DNA from: Bretschneidera sinensis
Taxonomy: Eukaryota; Streptophyta; Magnoliopsida; Brassicales; Akaniaceae
Direction: 5' to 3'
Assembly (NCBI GenBank): GCA_023935145.1
Contig: CM043698.1
Coordinates: 59,868,001-59,932,000, forward strand
DNA length: 64,000 nt
The translations under genes were made by a program, and so were the position numbers. The notes beneath the pieces were generated by a model that made no database searches, was not told the origin of the DNA, and saw only the letters and a list, made by a program, of their open reading frames with translations. Of this stretch, positions 46,744 to 59,100 are shown in pieces; position 1 is the stretch's first letter; each line of letters begins with the position of its first letter.

Positions 46744-48295
46744 ATGCTGCCAAGACGCAACACAAGAAGGACCGACAAGGGAGCCCCAACAGCATGCTCT
46801 GCTCCCATCCGGGGCAGCGCCCACAGCCAGCAATCTAGGCCCAGATTCCCTGCAATCCCTGAGCATGCAACCCCCAGGTCAAGTAGGCGGCCCTCCGTCA
46901 GAGACCGACACCTTCATCTCTCTGGGATCAACTCCTCTGATTACGAGGAAGCGGTCGCGCATCCTCATGTTGCCCCTGTGACCCAAGCCCAATTCCAAGA
47001 ACTCTCCCGGATGATAGCTGACTTGGTAGTCCAAGTCCGAGGCGGAGGCCAGCAACCCTTATTTTCTCCCCATCAAGCTCATGAGCAAGCGAAATCATCT
47101 GACAGAGACGATCCGGCCTACAACCAACCCCTTACCGAGCCCTCATTGCGTTGCAGCCAGTCCAAGGAAAGCTCCTCTTCCAAGAGCAACTTCAACCTGG
47201 ACAGATGATTCGAGGAGATGGAAGAAAAAATAGACTTGGCCCTAAAGCATAGAAGTCTCAGTATCCTGGATGAGCTTAGCATCCAAGACCTCCCCCCCCC
47301 CCCCGGTTCACAGAAGCCATCCTCGAAACCCCACTCCCCCCAACTTCAGAATGCCACAGGTCAGGATGTACGACGGTTTGGGAGACCCTATGGACCATTT
47401 GCAACATTACCAAACAACTATGATGTTGCACCGACATTCTGACCCTATCATGTGTCGTGCCTTCCCCTTGACCCTTGAAAAGGCCCAGGCACATGGTATT
47501 CGCGTCTTAGGCCGAGAAGCATTAGCAATTTCAGGGAGCTCAGTTATGCCTTTTGCATCGCACTTCCTCAACAGCAAGGGACCAAAGAAGACCTCAGAAA
47601 GCTTGTTCAACATTATCCAACATCACGGAGAGAGACTTCGAGCCTATATATCCAGGTTTAATACAGCTGCTTGGGAAATCCCAGACCTCGACCCAAATGT
47701 CCAAATGATGGCGTTTAAGAATGGGCTGAGGTCCGGGATCTTTAGCTCCAAGTTCACCCGGCACCCACCTAAGAACATGACCAAAATTTTGGCTCGAGCA
47801 GAGAAGTATATGTTGGCAGAAGACGACCAGACATTTAAGAGGAAAAGAGAAGAAGAAACAGAGAAGAAGAGAAAGGACGTTGACCTACCAAGAGGAACGG
47901 TCAAAAGACTTCACCAAGAAAATAGGTATAAGCCCCACCCCCGGCTCGACGGTTTCACCCCCATCAATGTATCTAGGACCAATGTCCTCATGCAGCTTCA
48001 AGATAAGTCAGTTCTCCAGTGGCCACCTAGGACACCGTACCTGGACGAGGATCAAAGACAATGGTGCCGTTTCCACAAAAATTACGGCCACGATATCGAA
48101 GAATGCCATGCCCTGAAGGAACAGATTAAGGCTCTCATCAGTCAGGGGCACTTGAAGGAGTTTACGAAGTCCCAGAGGAGAGAAGTACCCAGCCGAAGAG
48201 AGACCCCGGGCATCTCCAAGAACGAGAGTGACGAGACCCTCGAAGAGACTCCAGAGCCGAGCGAGAAGCGCCTGATCAAAAGAACCAAGAAGTGA
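46744..48295 (+). pseudogene. Gypsy gag (stop and frameshift)
   Basis: The N-terminal part runs 46744-47208 to a TGA, and the same frame resumes (MEEKIDLALKHRSLSILDEL) until a run of 13 C at 47292-47304. There it must shift to reach the long frame ending at 48295. That frame carries the retrotransposon gag domain (MYDGLGDPMDHLQHY, RLRAYISRFNTAAWEI, MAFKNGLRSG) and a C-terminal WCRFHKNYGHDIEECHALK segment in place of a classic CCHC knuckle. The product would form the virus-like particle. Confidence 0.85.
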
Positions 48296-48429
48296 CAAGT
48301 ACCACCCGAATCATCAAGACGATATGTGGAGGCCCTGCCGCCGGAGGAAACTCGAGGCAAAGCGGAAAGGCGTATGCCAAAACCGTGGCCTCTGTCAACA
48401 GACCTCATAAGCGAAGGAAGTCAAGGCTA

Positions 48430-48984
48430 GTGATCTCCTTCACGGAAGACGACTAGGAGGATGTACAAACTCCTCATGATGACGCAGTAGTGGTCTCCCT
48501 TCTGGTGGGCAATTATGAAGTACGGCGTGTTTTGATTGATAATGGAAGCTCGGCGAATATATTATTCTATGACACCTTCCAACGCATAAAGCTAAAGGAT
48601 GAGCGTTTAAAGCCGACCCCGGCCCCCCTCTATGGTTTTGGTGGATCTCCAGTCTTCGTCGAGGGAAACATAGTCATCCCTATTACTGCAGGGATAGCGC
48701 CGCGGACATCCACTGTGAAAATCATTTTCTTGGTAGTTAAGCAACCCTCCTCTTACAACATGATCCTCGGTCGACTTACCCTCAACAAGCTGAATGTCGT
48801 TGTCTCCACTTATCATCTAAAAGTTAAATTTCCCACCAATGAGGGGGTGGGAATGGTTAGAGGTGATCAGAGAGTTTTTCAGTCCTGCTATCTGAATGCT
48901 ATCAAGGAAGGGAAGAAGACTGAAGTCCTACCCTTTGAAGTAGAAGACCTTAGGGATGAAATGAAGACCCTAAGAGAACGGTAA
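48430..48984 (+). pseudogene. Gypsy protease region
   Basis: The aspartic protease motif VLIDNGSSANILF is present; this family usually has D-N/G-G-S-S. A later SYNMILGRLTLN is the conserved C-terminal signature. An in-frame TAG near 48455 lies in the acidic lead-in. The frame stops at 48984, just before RT. Confidence 0.8.
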
Positions 48985-50400
48985 GTGGAAGAACTGACTC
49001 TAGTGCCCCTTAGGGAGGACCCCTCCTGAATCATCCAGATAGGATCAAACCTCTTCAAAAAACACACAGAAGAGCTCATCTCCCTCCTCCAGAAGAACCG
49101 GGACTTGTTTGCTTGGTCCGCACCAGACATGCTTGGGATCTACCCCAAGACCATTGAGCACCGTCTAAACATAGACCTGAAGTACAAACCAGTTATCCAG
49201 AAGAAAAGAACTTTTACCCCGGAACACCAGGTTGCCATCAATGCTGAGGTAGATAAACTACTTTAGACTGGCTTCGTCCGGGAGGCGAAATACCCCGAGT
49301 GGGTGTCCAACGTAGTGATGGTCCGAAAAGCCAGTAGTAAATGACAGATCTGCATCGATTTCACTAATCTAAACAAAGCTAATCCAAATAATAGCTTTCC
49401 CCTCTCTCGAGTCGATCAGCTGGTGGACGCCACTTCGGGGCATGAACTTCTCTCCTTTATGGATGCGTACTCCGGCTATAACCAAATCTTCATATATGGG
49501 CCAGAACAAGACAAGACTGCCTTTGTCACTGATCGAGGGCTGTATTGTTATAAGGTTATGCCCTTTGGGCTCAAGAATGCCAGCACGATCTATCAAAAGC
49601 TGATGAACAAAATCTTCAAAGGGCAGATAGGGCGAAATATGGAGGTCTACATGGACGATATGCTGGTCAAGAGTATGGAGGCACGAAACCACAGGTCCGA
49701 TTTAGGAGAAACGTTTGAGGTACTGCGCAAGTATAACATGAGATTGAATCCAGTGAAGTGTGTATTCAGAGTAACAAGAGGAAAGTTCCTAGGGTTCATG
49801 GTCACCTAAAGGGGAATAGAGGTCAACACAGAAGAGATAAAGGCTATTCTTGATATGGCCTCCCCTAAGTCTGTGAAAGAAGTACAGCGGCTCACTGGAA
49901 GAATCACCGCCCTGAGTCGCTTCATGTCCAAGTCTGCGAAAAAAAGCCTACTTTTCTTCAAGGCCATCAGGAAGGCGAAAGATTTTTCTTGGACAGAAGA
50001 TTGCCAGGAAGCATTTGAAGGGTTGAAAAAGTATCTAAACTCGCCCTTGCTCTTAACCAAACCACTCCCGGGTGAAGAGTTATTCCTGTACTTATCAGCT
50101 GGGCAAGGTACTGTGGCCTCTGCCTTAATCCGAGAAGAAGAAGGCATTCAGAGACCCATCTACTATGTCAGCAAGATCCTCCATGAAACAGAAGTGAGGT
50201 ATCCTCCCATTAAGAAGATAGCTTACGCCCTCGTGATAGCTGCACGAAAGCTCCGACCATATTTTCAGGCGCACATAATCATTCTCCTGACCGATCAGCC
50301 TTTGAGGCAAGTCCTGCATAACCCAAATATATCCAGGAGAATGGTAAAATGGACGGTAAAGCTAGGGGAATTCGATATCTGGTACCATCCATGGAAGGCA
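48985..50400 (+). pseudogene. Gypsy reverse transcriptase and first RNase H
   Basis: RT blocks lie in one frame but with stops: FTPEHQVAINAEVDKLL near 49215, FIDFTNLNKA-type block near 49355, SFMDAYSGYNQI near 49455, VMPFGLKNAS near 49555, and the active-site YMDDMLVKS at 49648. Stops include TAG 49264 region, TGA near 49342 and TAA near 49807. The following RNase H (LFLYLSAGQGTVASALI to LTDQPLRQVL) lacks the usual first catalytic Asp. Confidence 0.85.
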
Positions 50401-50484
50401 GTAAAGGACCCAGCCTTGGCCGACTTCATTGTCGAGACGACCCTATCCACAGATCCAAGCGAAGCAACGGAAACAGAGTCCGAT

Positions 50485-50900
50485 GGACCACCTCCAAGGT
50501 GGACTCTCCATGTGGATGGATCTTTAAATACGCTGGGAAGCGGAGCAGGACTCATCTTTCATAGCCCCGACGGCTTTACGGTCGAGTACACCTTAAGGTT
50601 TGAATTCAAAACCTCCAACAATGAGGCCGAGTACGAAGCCCTACTGGCTGGCCTAAGATTGGCCAAAGTATTGGCCACCGAGGGACTAGACATGTTTAGC
50701 GACTCATAGCTGGTAGTAAGTCAGGTAACAGGGGAATTTGAGGCCCGATGAGGGAAGCTCGCCCGGTACCTCTAAAAAGCAAAAGAGCTCGCTGCAAATT
50801 TTAAGACGTTCTGAATAACTCAAATTTCGCGAGCCGAAAACTGTAAGGCAGATGCTCTGGCTAGCCTGGCCTCATCTCGACACCTAGAACCAACCTAAAC
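50485..50900 (+). pseudogene. Second (archaeal-type) RNase H of the gypsy element
   Basis: WTLHVDGSLNTLGSGAGL, NNEAEYEALLAGLRLA and MFSDS show the Asp, Glu and Asp of an active RNase H fold. A TAG directly follows SDS at about 50707, and more stops follow. Dual RNase H is characteristic of Tat elements. Confidence 0.8.
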
Positions 50901-50976
50901 TCTCTACCTGAAAACTCTCTCCGCTCCTAGCATAGATGAAGCCCCGATCCTGCAAGTAGAAAAAGAAGCAACGTGG

Positions 50977-52200
50977 ATGGACCCAATCCTCCGCTACCTG
51001 AAAGATAGAGAAGTCCCCGAACCGAAAAGTGAGGCCAAAAAGCTAATCTCCCAGTACACAGTCATAAATGGGCAGTTATATAAAAGGGCTCTGACTATGC
51101 CTTACTTGAGGTGCCTCAACCCTGCTGAGGCCGATTGCGCTCTCCGAGAGGTCCACGAAAGCATATGTGGAAATCACCTAGGAGCTCGAGCCCTGGCCTT
51201 CAAGGTTCTTCGCCAGGGGTATTACTGGCCCAAAATGAAAGAAGACGCAGCTGATTTAGTCAAGAAATATAGAAACTGCCAGCAGTATTCCTTAATGTCG
51301 TACCAGCCTGTTAATCCCCTCACCACGATCACCAATCCTCTCCCCTTTGCTATGTGGGGGATGGACATTCTTGACCCGTTTACCGCAACAACCGGACCCA
51401 AAAAAAGCATCTCATCATGGCCATCAATTACTTCATCAGGTGGGTCGAGGCAGAGCCACTGGCCAGTATCACAGATCTTCAAACCCAAAATTTCGTCTAG
51501 AAATCGATCATGTCTCGGTTCGGGATTCCTTGAGTGTTGATCACCGATAACGAAAAACAATTCGATAGCTCCCGGTTCAAAACATTATGTGAAAACCTCC
51601 ATATCGAGCATTGATTCTCATCCATCGGATACCAGGAGGCCAATGGTCAGGCCGAAGTCACCAACAGAACGCTTCTCCAAGAAATCATGAAAAGACTCGA
51701 CGAGGCGGATAGGAAATGGGCTGACCAGCCCCCTAATGTTCTTTGGGCCTATCAGATAACTATACGTATGCCAACAGGAGAAACCCCGTTCTTCATGATG
51801 TACGGTTCGGAAGCCGTCATCCAGCTCGAGATCGGAATACCATCGATACACGTGCAATATTTTGAACCGAGTAACAATGAGAAAGGTTTGCAGATGAACG
51901 CATACTTGGTTGACAAAGCTCAAGACAAAGCCCAAATCCATTTAGCTGCGTACCAATAGAAGACAACCCGATACTATAACTCCCGAGTTCAGAACAGGAA
52001 CTTCAAACTCCATGACCTCGTCCTTCAGAAAAGCGAAGTGTCTCGTCCTCAATACACGGGAAAGCTCGTTCTAAATTAGGAAGGCCCATACAGAATCCGA
52101 AGAGTTTGCCGGATGGGCACTTTCGAACTCGAGGAATTGGATGGCAAGCCAGTTCCTCGTACTTGGAATGCAGAAAACCTCCGCAAGTTTTATCAATAAA
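50977..52200 (+). pseudogene. Gypsy integrase (frameshift and stops)
   Basis: The zinc-binding start (REVHESICGNHLGARALAF, GYYWPKMKEDA) retains two His, but the first Cys of the Cys pair appears changed (YRNCQQY). The core begins MWGMDILDPF (catalytic Asp). The frame shifts near 51400 at an A-run. ITDNEKQF and YQEANGQAEVTN carry the second Asp and the Glu. It ends with VPRTWNAENLRKFYQ and TAA near 52198. Confidence 0.8.
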
Positions 52201-52342
52201 GGGAAATGTAAAGGCTAAAAGTAAAGGAATAATAAAACTCAAGTTTGAAAAGAAAGTTCAAAATTTTATTAAACTTAAAGTTCGAGGTACAAAAGATAGG
52301 TGCTATCGGCCTCAAGTACAAAAAGCAAAACAAAAAACTATC

Positions 52343-54240
52343 CTAAAGCGTTGGGGCCTCTTGGCTGCCGGCCGCGACCGTATCCTCCACATTCTTTCCA
52401 ACAGCAGCAGCGGCAACCTCCCCTGCGGATGACTCCAACTCCAGGCTAGAGAAGTGAACTTTCGGGAAAAGGGTTGCGGCCTTTCTCTTGGCTTCGTTGA
52501 AGCCTTCGAGGAACTGGGCACCACCTTCTTCCAGCAGAGCCTCCTCCCTCTTCGCAGCTTGGCGCCGGACCTCCTCCATCTCAGCTCGAATCAGGTCCCT
52601 CTCTTTCCTAAGGGCATCCTCAGCCTTACGCCAGTGATCCCTCTCGAAGATGGCGTCCTCATTGGCCCTCGAGGGAGAAGGACAAGGCCCGAACCAAGTC
52701 CTGGGTCTCCTCCAGCTTCTGCTCGGTCTTCGCCAGATGCTCGGTCGTATCAGCACTACGTCGATTGAGGACCCCAGCAAGGACTCCAGCCTGAAACAGA
52801 AAAAGGCATTGTGAAAAACAGTTGCAATATGAAAACTAACTAAAGAGTTAAGGCGAAGGAAAAAAACTGTACCTGGGAAGCCACGACCTCCATGGCCGAG
52901 CAAAGCCCCTCGAAGGGCTTTCTCGTGAGCTCCAACATATCACAGGGAGAAATCCCCATGATCAGGTGCTCACGAGCGACTCGAGGGTGCGCAAACACCG
53001 TGTCGTCGACCTTCAATGCCCACTTGGGCACAAAGGGAGTAGCAACCCCCCACCCCTCCCTGGCAGAGAACGGCCTCGGGGTAGGGGTCGGTGTAGCAGG
53101 AACTGCCCTCACCTTTGAAACAGGAGGGCTCTCTACAAGAATAAGCACCAGTGTTGAAGCCCGACGGGCCTTCTTCCTCTGCTCATGGGCAGAGCTGCTG
53201 GCCTCCGCAGCCCTCTTCTTCTCCGAGCTATGTGTTTGGCTCTCTTCCTCGCCTGAGCAGCCATCTCCATCTCTGCACAAAAGAAGGGCGTTAGTAACTT
53301 GGAAACAAAAATCGAATTTTAACAAGCTAAAAGACTAAGGGTTACCGTGCTCAAGGTTTGCTAGAAGGTTGGAAAGGCAGAGGCCGCGCCTGTGGAGTTC
53401 TTCGTTATCTCTAAGCACCTCGATATCCAAGGGCATGACCAGCATAGCCTTCAACCTTTCTTGCTTTCGATGTAGGAGGTGCGGCTTCTTGCATTTGCCA
53501 ACACGATCCAAGCTCCAACCGAAGGGGATGCCGAAGCTCTCAGCACTCCTTATAAAGAAGAATGACCCCTTCCACCTCTTTATGGAAGAGGGCTTCTTCT
53601 TCAGCACGCTCTTCCGAGCCCTCGAGCTGACTATGACCCACCTAGTTTGCCCAAGCCGGGTTATCTGAAAGTGGGCTTTGAACACATTGATATTCATCAC
53701 CCCACCTACCTCCTGACACACGACAATGAATGCCAGGATCAGTCGGATTGAGTTAGGCACTAGCTAACTCAGCGCGATACCGAAGTATCTGAGCACCGAG
53801 TAGAAGAACGGGTGGAGAGGGAGCCTAAGCCCTGCCTTCATGTACTGTTCGTAAACGTACAGCTCATAAGGTGGACGGCTCGGAAGGGCATCGCATGCCC
53901 TCAGGTGGTACTCCATGGGGATTCTATACTCTATCCTCATCCCCACGAGTTCAGCATCCTCCACCACACTCGAGATGGAGTTCACCTCGAACATCCACTC
54001 CTCCCTCTTGGCCTCCGTACTGTCCTCCCTTATGCCCAAAAGCGTCCGATCGACATCTTCCCTGGGAGATTCTCCCTCCTCACTCTCTCCATCATCTCCC
54101 TCGGGGACATAAGGCACGAGAGCTAGGGTGCCCTCCCGACAGATAGCCTCCAGGGAGGAGACGCCATCACTGGAGGAAACGTCAGTTGCTTCGTCCAACT
54201 CCCTCGAAAGATCTCTGCTAAACTCATTGTCGTTTGACAT
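52343..54240 (-). pseudogene. Antisense gene of the Tat element (Transposase_28-like plus coiled coil)
   Basis: Read on the minus strand from ATG at 54240. Exon 1 (54240-53346) holds an acidic head, then RLPLHPFFYSVLRYFGIALS and PNSIRLILAFIVVCQEVGG, resembling the putative gypsy-type transposon domain Transposase_28 (PF04195). One TAG near 53762 interrupts it. A donor at 53345 (GTAACC) and acceptor at 53273 (TTTTGTGCAG) define a 73-bp intron. Exon 2 (53272-52873) is followed by a second intron (donor GTACAG, acceptor TCTGTTTCAG at 52791). Exon 3 encodes a long Glu/Lys/Arg coiled coil with a frameshift near 52670. Function of these antisense proteins is not established. Confidence 0.7.
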
Positions 54241-54930
54241 TGCACTCACCAGAAAGTGTTTAGGGATGGCTTTTAAACTCCGAGCGCTCTCTAACTATTT
54301 TTGTTACGCTGAGTACGCTCTCAAGATCTCTCAAAATGTAAGTGAGGAGTAAAATAAGGATGGATCCTTTTATATAGAGGTTGTGGCAACAAAAAAGAGG
54401 AACCATTAACTCAACCCTCTAACTGAAAGGAAGTGACCTTTGCCATCACCAAGGCATCGTTCTCTCTTTCCAAGATGTCAGCTGTCATTAAAGCACGACC
54501 TTTACTGTGCCCAATGCGCCGTCATTAAAAGGAAGTCGCTTTCATAATTTATTGCGCCTGCAAAAAGGCCCATAAGTCCAAGAAAAGCCCATGGGCCCAA
54601 GATGAAGGAGGACATGTAGACTCAATGCAAAGAAACACATGGAAGGGCCCATGACCCAGATTCTCCAAGTCCAAGCGTATGAGCTGCTCTGCATACGCTC
54701 GACCAAATTTCTCCAAGTCTGAACGTATGAGCTGTTTGTTATACACTCGGCCTAATTTCTCCAAGTCCGAGCATATGAGCTGCTTTGCATACGCTCGGCC
54801 TAGATTCTCCAAGTCCGAGACTCTACCCCATTTCTCAAAAAATGCTCAAGGCACAAGCATAAATGATCGGCCACGACGCATCACATTTTACTTCCTCAAG
54901 GCACAAGTACCTGAGGAAGTGGGGGGCCTG

Positions 54931-55453
54931 TGATGTAGCCCACAACACTCTGGTCCAATAAGAAACCCACACGTACACTCTGGTGTCACCTATAGGACAA
55001 TGACACATGTCAAGCCTCCTCGCATTGTAAGACACACGTGGAGCAAGCAAGGAACGCCACCGCCACGTCAAAGCATGATTAGCGGACCTAACCCCCTTTG
55101 AAACACGTAACTACCCTGACAAACTCAGTGCCCTGATCACACTATTAAGACTTACCTCTGAATCCCAGGATCACAGAGACAGACCCATGCCTTCCCCACA
55201 TGGGCGACCTCCCCTCAGGAGCTATAAATATCTCGAGGTTAGCTAATCTAAACCAAGACTTAAGATTTACCCACAATTAGTATCAATTTTCTTTAAAGTT
55301 AACCCTCAGCCTCGTCCTAACTAGAGCGTCGGAGTGTCGTCGGAGGTCTCCCCCTCCCCTCCTTCTGAGGGTCTTTTAGTTCACCTCTGTTACTTGTGCA
55401 GAACCATGTCAGCCCCAATGCCACATCAGCATAACACTTTTGCGGCATCAACA
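54931..55453 (+). repeat. 3' LTR of the gypsy element
   Basis: 523 bp, begins TGATGTAGCCCAC and ends GGCATCAACA, preceded by the polypurine stretch GTGGGGGGCCTG. It matches 46143-46667. Confidence 0.9.
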
Positions 55454-55458
55454 CATTT

Positions 55459-56005
55459 GAAACCAAAACACCCTCCTTTGAATATCATGAGGACAATGAC
55501 ATTTGAAGTTTGTCGTGAAAATTACTAATTATGAGTTTATAACCATCATGATTCATCAAAATGAAGCTTGTAGAATAGGAAAGTGCAAATACATGACTTG
55601 TTATAGGATTTGCAAAGAGGAAACATCTCACGCGTAAATCTCAAACGTCACAAAATTGATAAGAAGGATGGCTTTAAGGCTTTGTTTTTCTTTTTTCTCT
55701 AGTATTTTCTGTTTGGTTGAACAACATTCACAATAACGCCAAGGTCTAACATAAGTTGCATAACAAATGTCATTAGATGGCCACAATTCAGCATGTTCTA
55801 CTGTGCACCCCAAATTATATTTCTTTTTAACATTGGAAATAGTAAAGTAATATTCCACAACAACCCAGTTCCCTTCCTAGACAAGCTCCTCCATGGTAAC
55901 ACAACGTTCGTCCTGAGTTTTCCACCCGTGGACTATACCATCCATCCAAGCATGCAGGTTTAACAAGTACAATTTTCTTGAGAAATAGTACTTTTGTCTG
56001 TCTCA
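55459..56005 (-). other. 3' UTR of the ELP6-like gene and spacer
   Basis: No open frame with a recognisable product. By position this is the 3' UTR and downstream sequence of the minus-strand gene ending at 56006. Confidence 0.5.
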
Positions 56006-56128
56006 TCAACTCCAGCTCCCAGGGTAGAAATACTTGACGCTATTTTCCTTGACCTTGAAGTGAAAATTATGTAATTTGTTCCTTGAGCTCCCCTGCTGAT
56101 GGAATATTCCCTTGTTCAGAACTGTCAA
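56006..56128 (-). CDS. ELP6: ELP6-like last exon
   Basis: 40 codons and stop after acceptor TTTGTTGCAG. Reads [34 protein letters not shown]. Open and in phase 0 with the previous exon. Confidence 0.8.
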   Translation of the reverse strand: MTVLNKGIFHQQGSSRNKLHNFHFKVKENSVKYFYPGSWS

Positions 56129-59100
56129 CTGCAACAAAATAAAATTAAGAGAGATTGTGGAAAGGAAGGGAAGTCAACATAACATGAAAAATCATAGAAA
56201 CACTGGACTCTTTCAGAGGCTACCCTTCTGTAAGCCATTCGGATTAAAGACAGGAATCAGCCTTTTCGGTTCCATACATCCAAGCAAGATGAAACCTAGA
56301 ACATTGCCCTCCAACCCAGTTTCATGTGGTAAAAATATGCCACTTGGGCCAAAGCTTATTGGCAAATAGCAAAGACAGGAATCAATCTTGGAACTACATC
56401 TTATAGGGTTCCTAGAATCACTATCTTGATAGTCTCTTTGTATATGGGTGGCACCCCTTGGTCCCATAATTATTAAAAGCGCAAGGCGCAGGCGCAGGCG
56501 CGCAGAAGATGAGGCACAAATTTACTAAAATATGTATAGAATGCTTCTGATTCATATGAAACAAACTATATTACAAAATCATGGGTTTTTAATTTCTAAA
56601 AAACTTATCACTATTATTTTATATTAAAAATATCTTTAGTGTGTAACTATTTCTCTCCGTAGTCCACACAAGGTTGGTTGACGAGACAAACAGCCAAAAA
56701 AATCTTAGAAATAGAATGCACTGTTGATTTAAGGTTACAGCTATAAAAACTGATTTCAAAAAATTGCAACCACCTTCAGAGCTCAAAAAATTTAGCCAGT
56801 TTTGACCAAAAATGCAGCCGATAACTGTACATATAATTTTTTTTTATAAAAAAAAAAAACTGTTTTGGGGAAGATGCAACTGACATAGAGAAAAAAAATA
56901 GGAGACCAAAAGTGAGAAAGGAAGGTAGAAAGGGGAAAAAAGAAATAGATGATAAAGAAAGAGGGTAAAAAGAAGAAGATAAGATGAGGAAGGGAAAAAA
57001 AGTGGGGATAGAGTAAGAGAAAGAGAAAGAAAGGGGCTGGCCTGGTCTTGAGAGAGAGACTTTGCTTGAAGTCTTAACTCTCTTTTTTAAAGTAAAAATG
57101 GGTTAATATAGCATCAAGATGATGCAACTCAAAGTTAAAAGCTAATTACAAGAAGAGAAATCCACCAAATCAAGAAAGTCAACATTATTTACAAAAAAAA
57201 TCTCTTTAAACCAAAAATTGAGGATGTTGAGCCAACTATCTCTAATAATGTTAATAGGTCTTTCTACTCCCTCAAAAACTTTTTGATTCCTTTCGTTCCA
57301 CACTAATAAAAAAAATAGCATGGAATCAACAAATAAGCCTTTTTGATCGCCTTAGACGCCCTCAAATCACTCCAAGCCCAAACTTCATCTTTCGCGAAGC
57401 CCACAACCACCCAAGATACCCCCAAAATCCTATAAGTCATCTCCCACAGACTTTTAGCTAACGAGCACTCCACCGAAAGATGAAACACGAACTCAACGAA
57501 AACTTTGCAAATGTAACACCAGTTAACAAGCTCTTTCCCCCTCCTTTGTAAATTTTCAAGAGTAAGAATTTTCTCCCAAAAAGCCTCCCAAACAAAAAAA
57601 CTTACTTTCTTGGGCACATTAAAATACCAAATTGCTTTTCACGAGAAATTGAAAGAGCCGACTGAAGGAACCTTATCAAAAAGAAACTTATAAAAAGATT
57701 TCACCTCAAAATCTTTCTTTAAGCAAGGCCCCCATTTAGCCAAATCCTCTATTCACATCCACTCTAGAGTTATATAAAGTCTCCAAAAACTGCACGACCC
57801 TCACAACTTCCCAATCATGGACATTACGGATAAAAGACATACCAAAAAACCCCATCATGAGCCACGATGACACGAGCTAACAAGTGCTTCTTTATCTCTC
57901 ATAATATCAAAAATGTAAAAACTTGTCTTTTAAAGAGTGTTCCCACACCACGTGTCGTACCAAAGCCGAGTTCTTTCCCCATTACCAACCAACACCGAAA
58001 CACAAGGAAGAAAAACCTCCCACCCATTACGAATTCATTTCCATACCACCACACCATAAGCCTTTGCGACTCTTTAGACATCGACCCATTAGAATTCAAA
58101 CCAAACTTAGCCTCCACCACTTTCCTCCAAAGATGATCCCTCTTCACAAGGAATCTTCATATCTATTTACCAAGAAGAGCTTTGTTAAATAAAGAGATAG
58201 ATTTGAGACCAAGCCCCCCTTTTTCCAACAGCTGCTTAACCACACCCCACCTTACCATACGAAAGGACATATGCTTCAGAAATATGGCATATATAGAATA
58301 TTTTTCTACTTTTTCTTTTGAAATTTGGACTTGGGACTTGTTCCATGTGATCCTCATATATTCATTTATCATACACACAATTTATTGAAAAAATTAATAA
58401 ATAAAATTGACCAAAGAAAAGGATATATGTATGAGGTTAGTCCAGGCATAGACCTTGGAGCCTGGATGAGCCTAGGTGGGTCTGAGACGCACTTTTAGCA
58501 ATTATGCTTGGTGCCTTTTATATATGAACTTTTCACTTGTCAAAAAAAGAAATCAATTTTAGAACTAGGAGCTAGAAATCATGGGGATTACGGTGGCTAC
58601 AAGCATATTTGACAGGTCACCGAAACAAATTAGTTTTATTGAGAATGGTAGAAATACATACTAGGCAAAACCCATTGATTTTCCAGACTAAAATGCCGGT
58701 GTCACCACCTTCACTCATTGCATTTTTGTCCCCATATACCATACATCTATGAAGGTATGTCCAGAATGTTGTGTCTACGGTGACGAAAATGCATTACGAG
58801 AAACGAATGAGAATACCATAACAGTCAGGGAGAGGTAGTTTACAAGGGAAAAAATTAAAATATAAGACAACAGAGTTACTTCTTGATGGGCTTGGGACTT
58901 GAGGTGTCTGGTAAGTGAAAACAGAGTTGATTGACTAGAGGATTTCTTAGATGAAGTCATCACATAAGAGAAAAGACTGCAGCTAAAAACAAAGGAAGAA
59001 TCAGTAGCAAGGCTAGAAATGGGATGCATGATTCTGTTAGCCCTGGAAAATCAAAGTGATCACCACAAAAGTCGTCAACCAACCAGAACTGACATCAAAC

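Larger units (their letters stand above)
46143..55453 (+). mobile_element. Ty3/gypsy LTR retrotransposon, Tat-type, full length but mutated
   Basis: 9311 bp, flanked by perfect 5-bp duplications CATTT (46138-46142 and 55454-55458). Order: 5' LTR, primer binding site, gag, protease, RT, RNase H, a second archaeal-type RNase H, integrase, an antisense gene, polypurine tract (GGGGGG near 54921), 3' LTR. The second RNase H and the antisense gene between pol and the 3' LTR mark the Tat lineage. Several stops and frameshifts in gag and pol make it non-autonomous. The LTRs differ at some 7 percent of positions by eye, many being C/T changes, so the insertion is not recent. Confidence 0.9.

Noticed and set aside
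46138..55458. Plant pararetrovirus (EPRV) as an alternative for the large element
   Set aside because: It has LTRs, a PBS, integrase and a perfect 5-bp target duplication, none of which fit a pararetrovirus.
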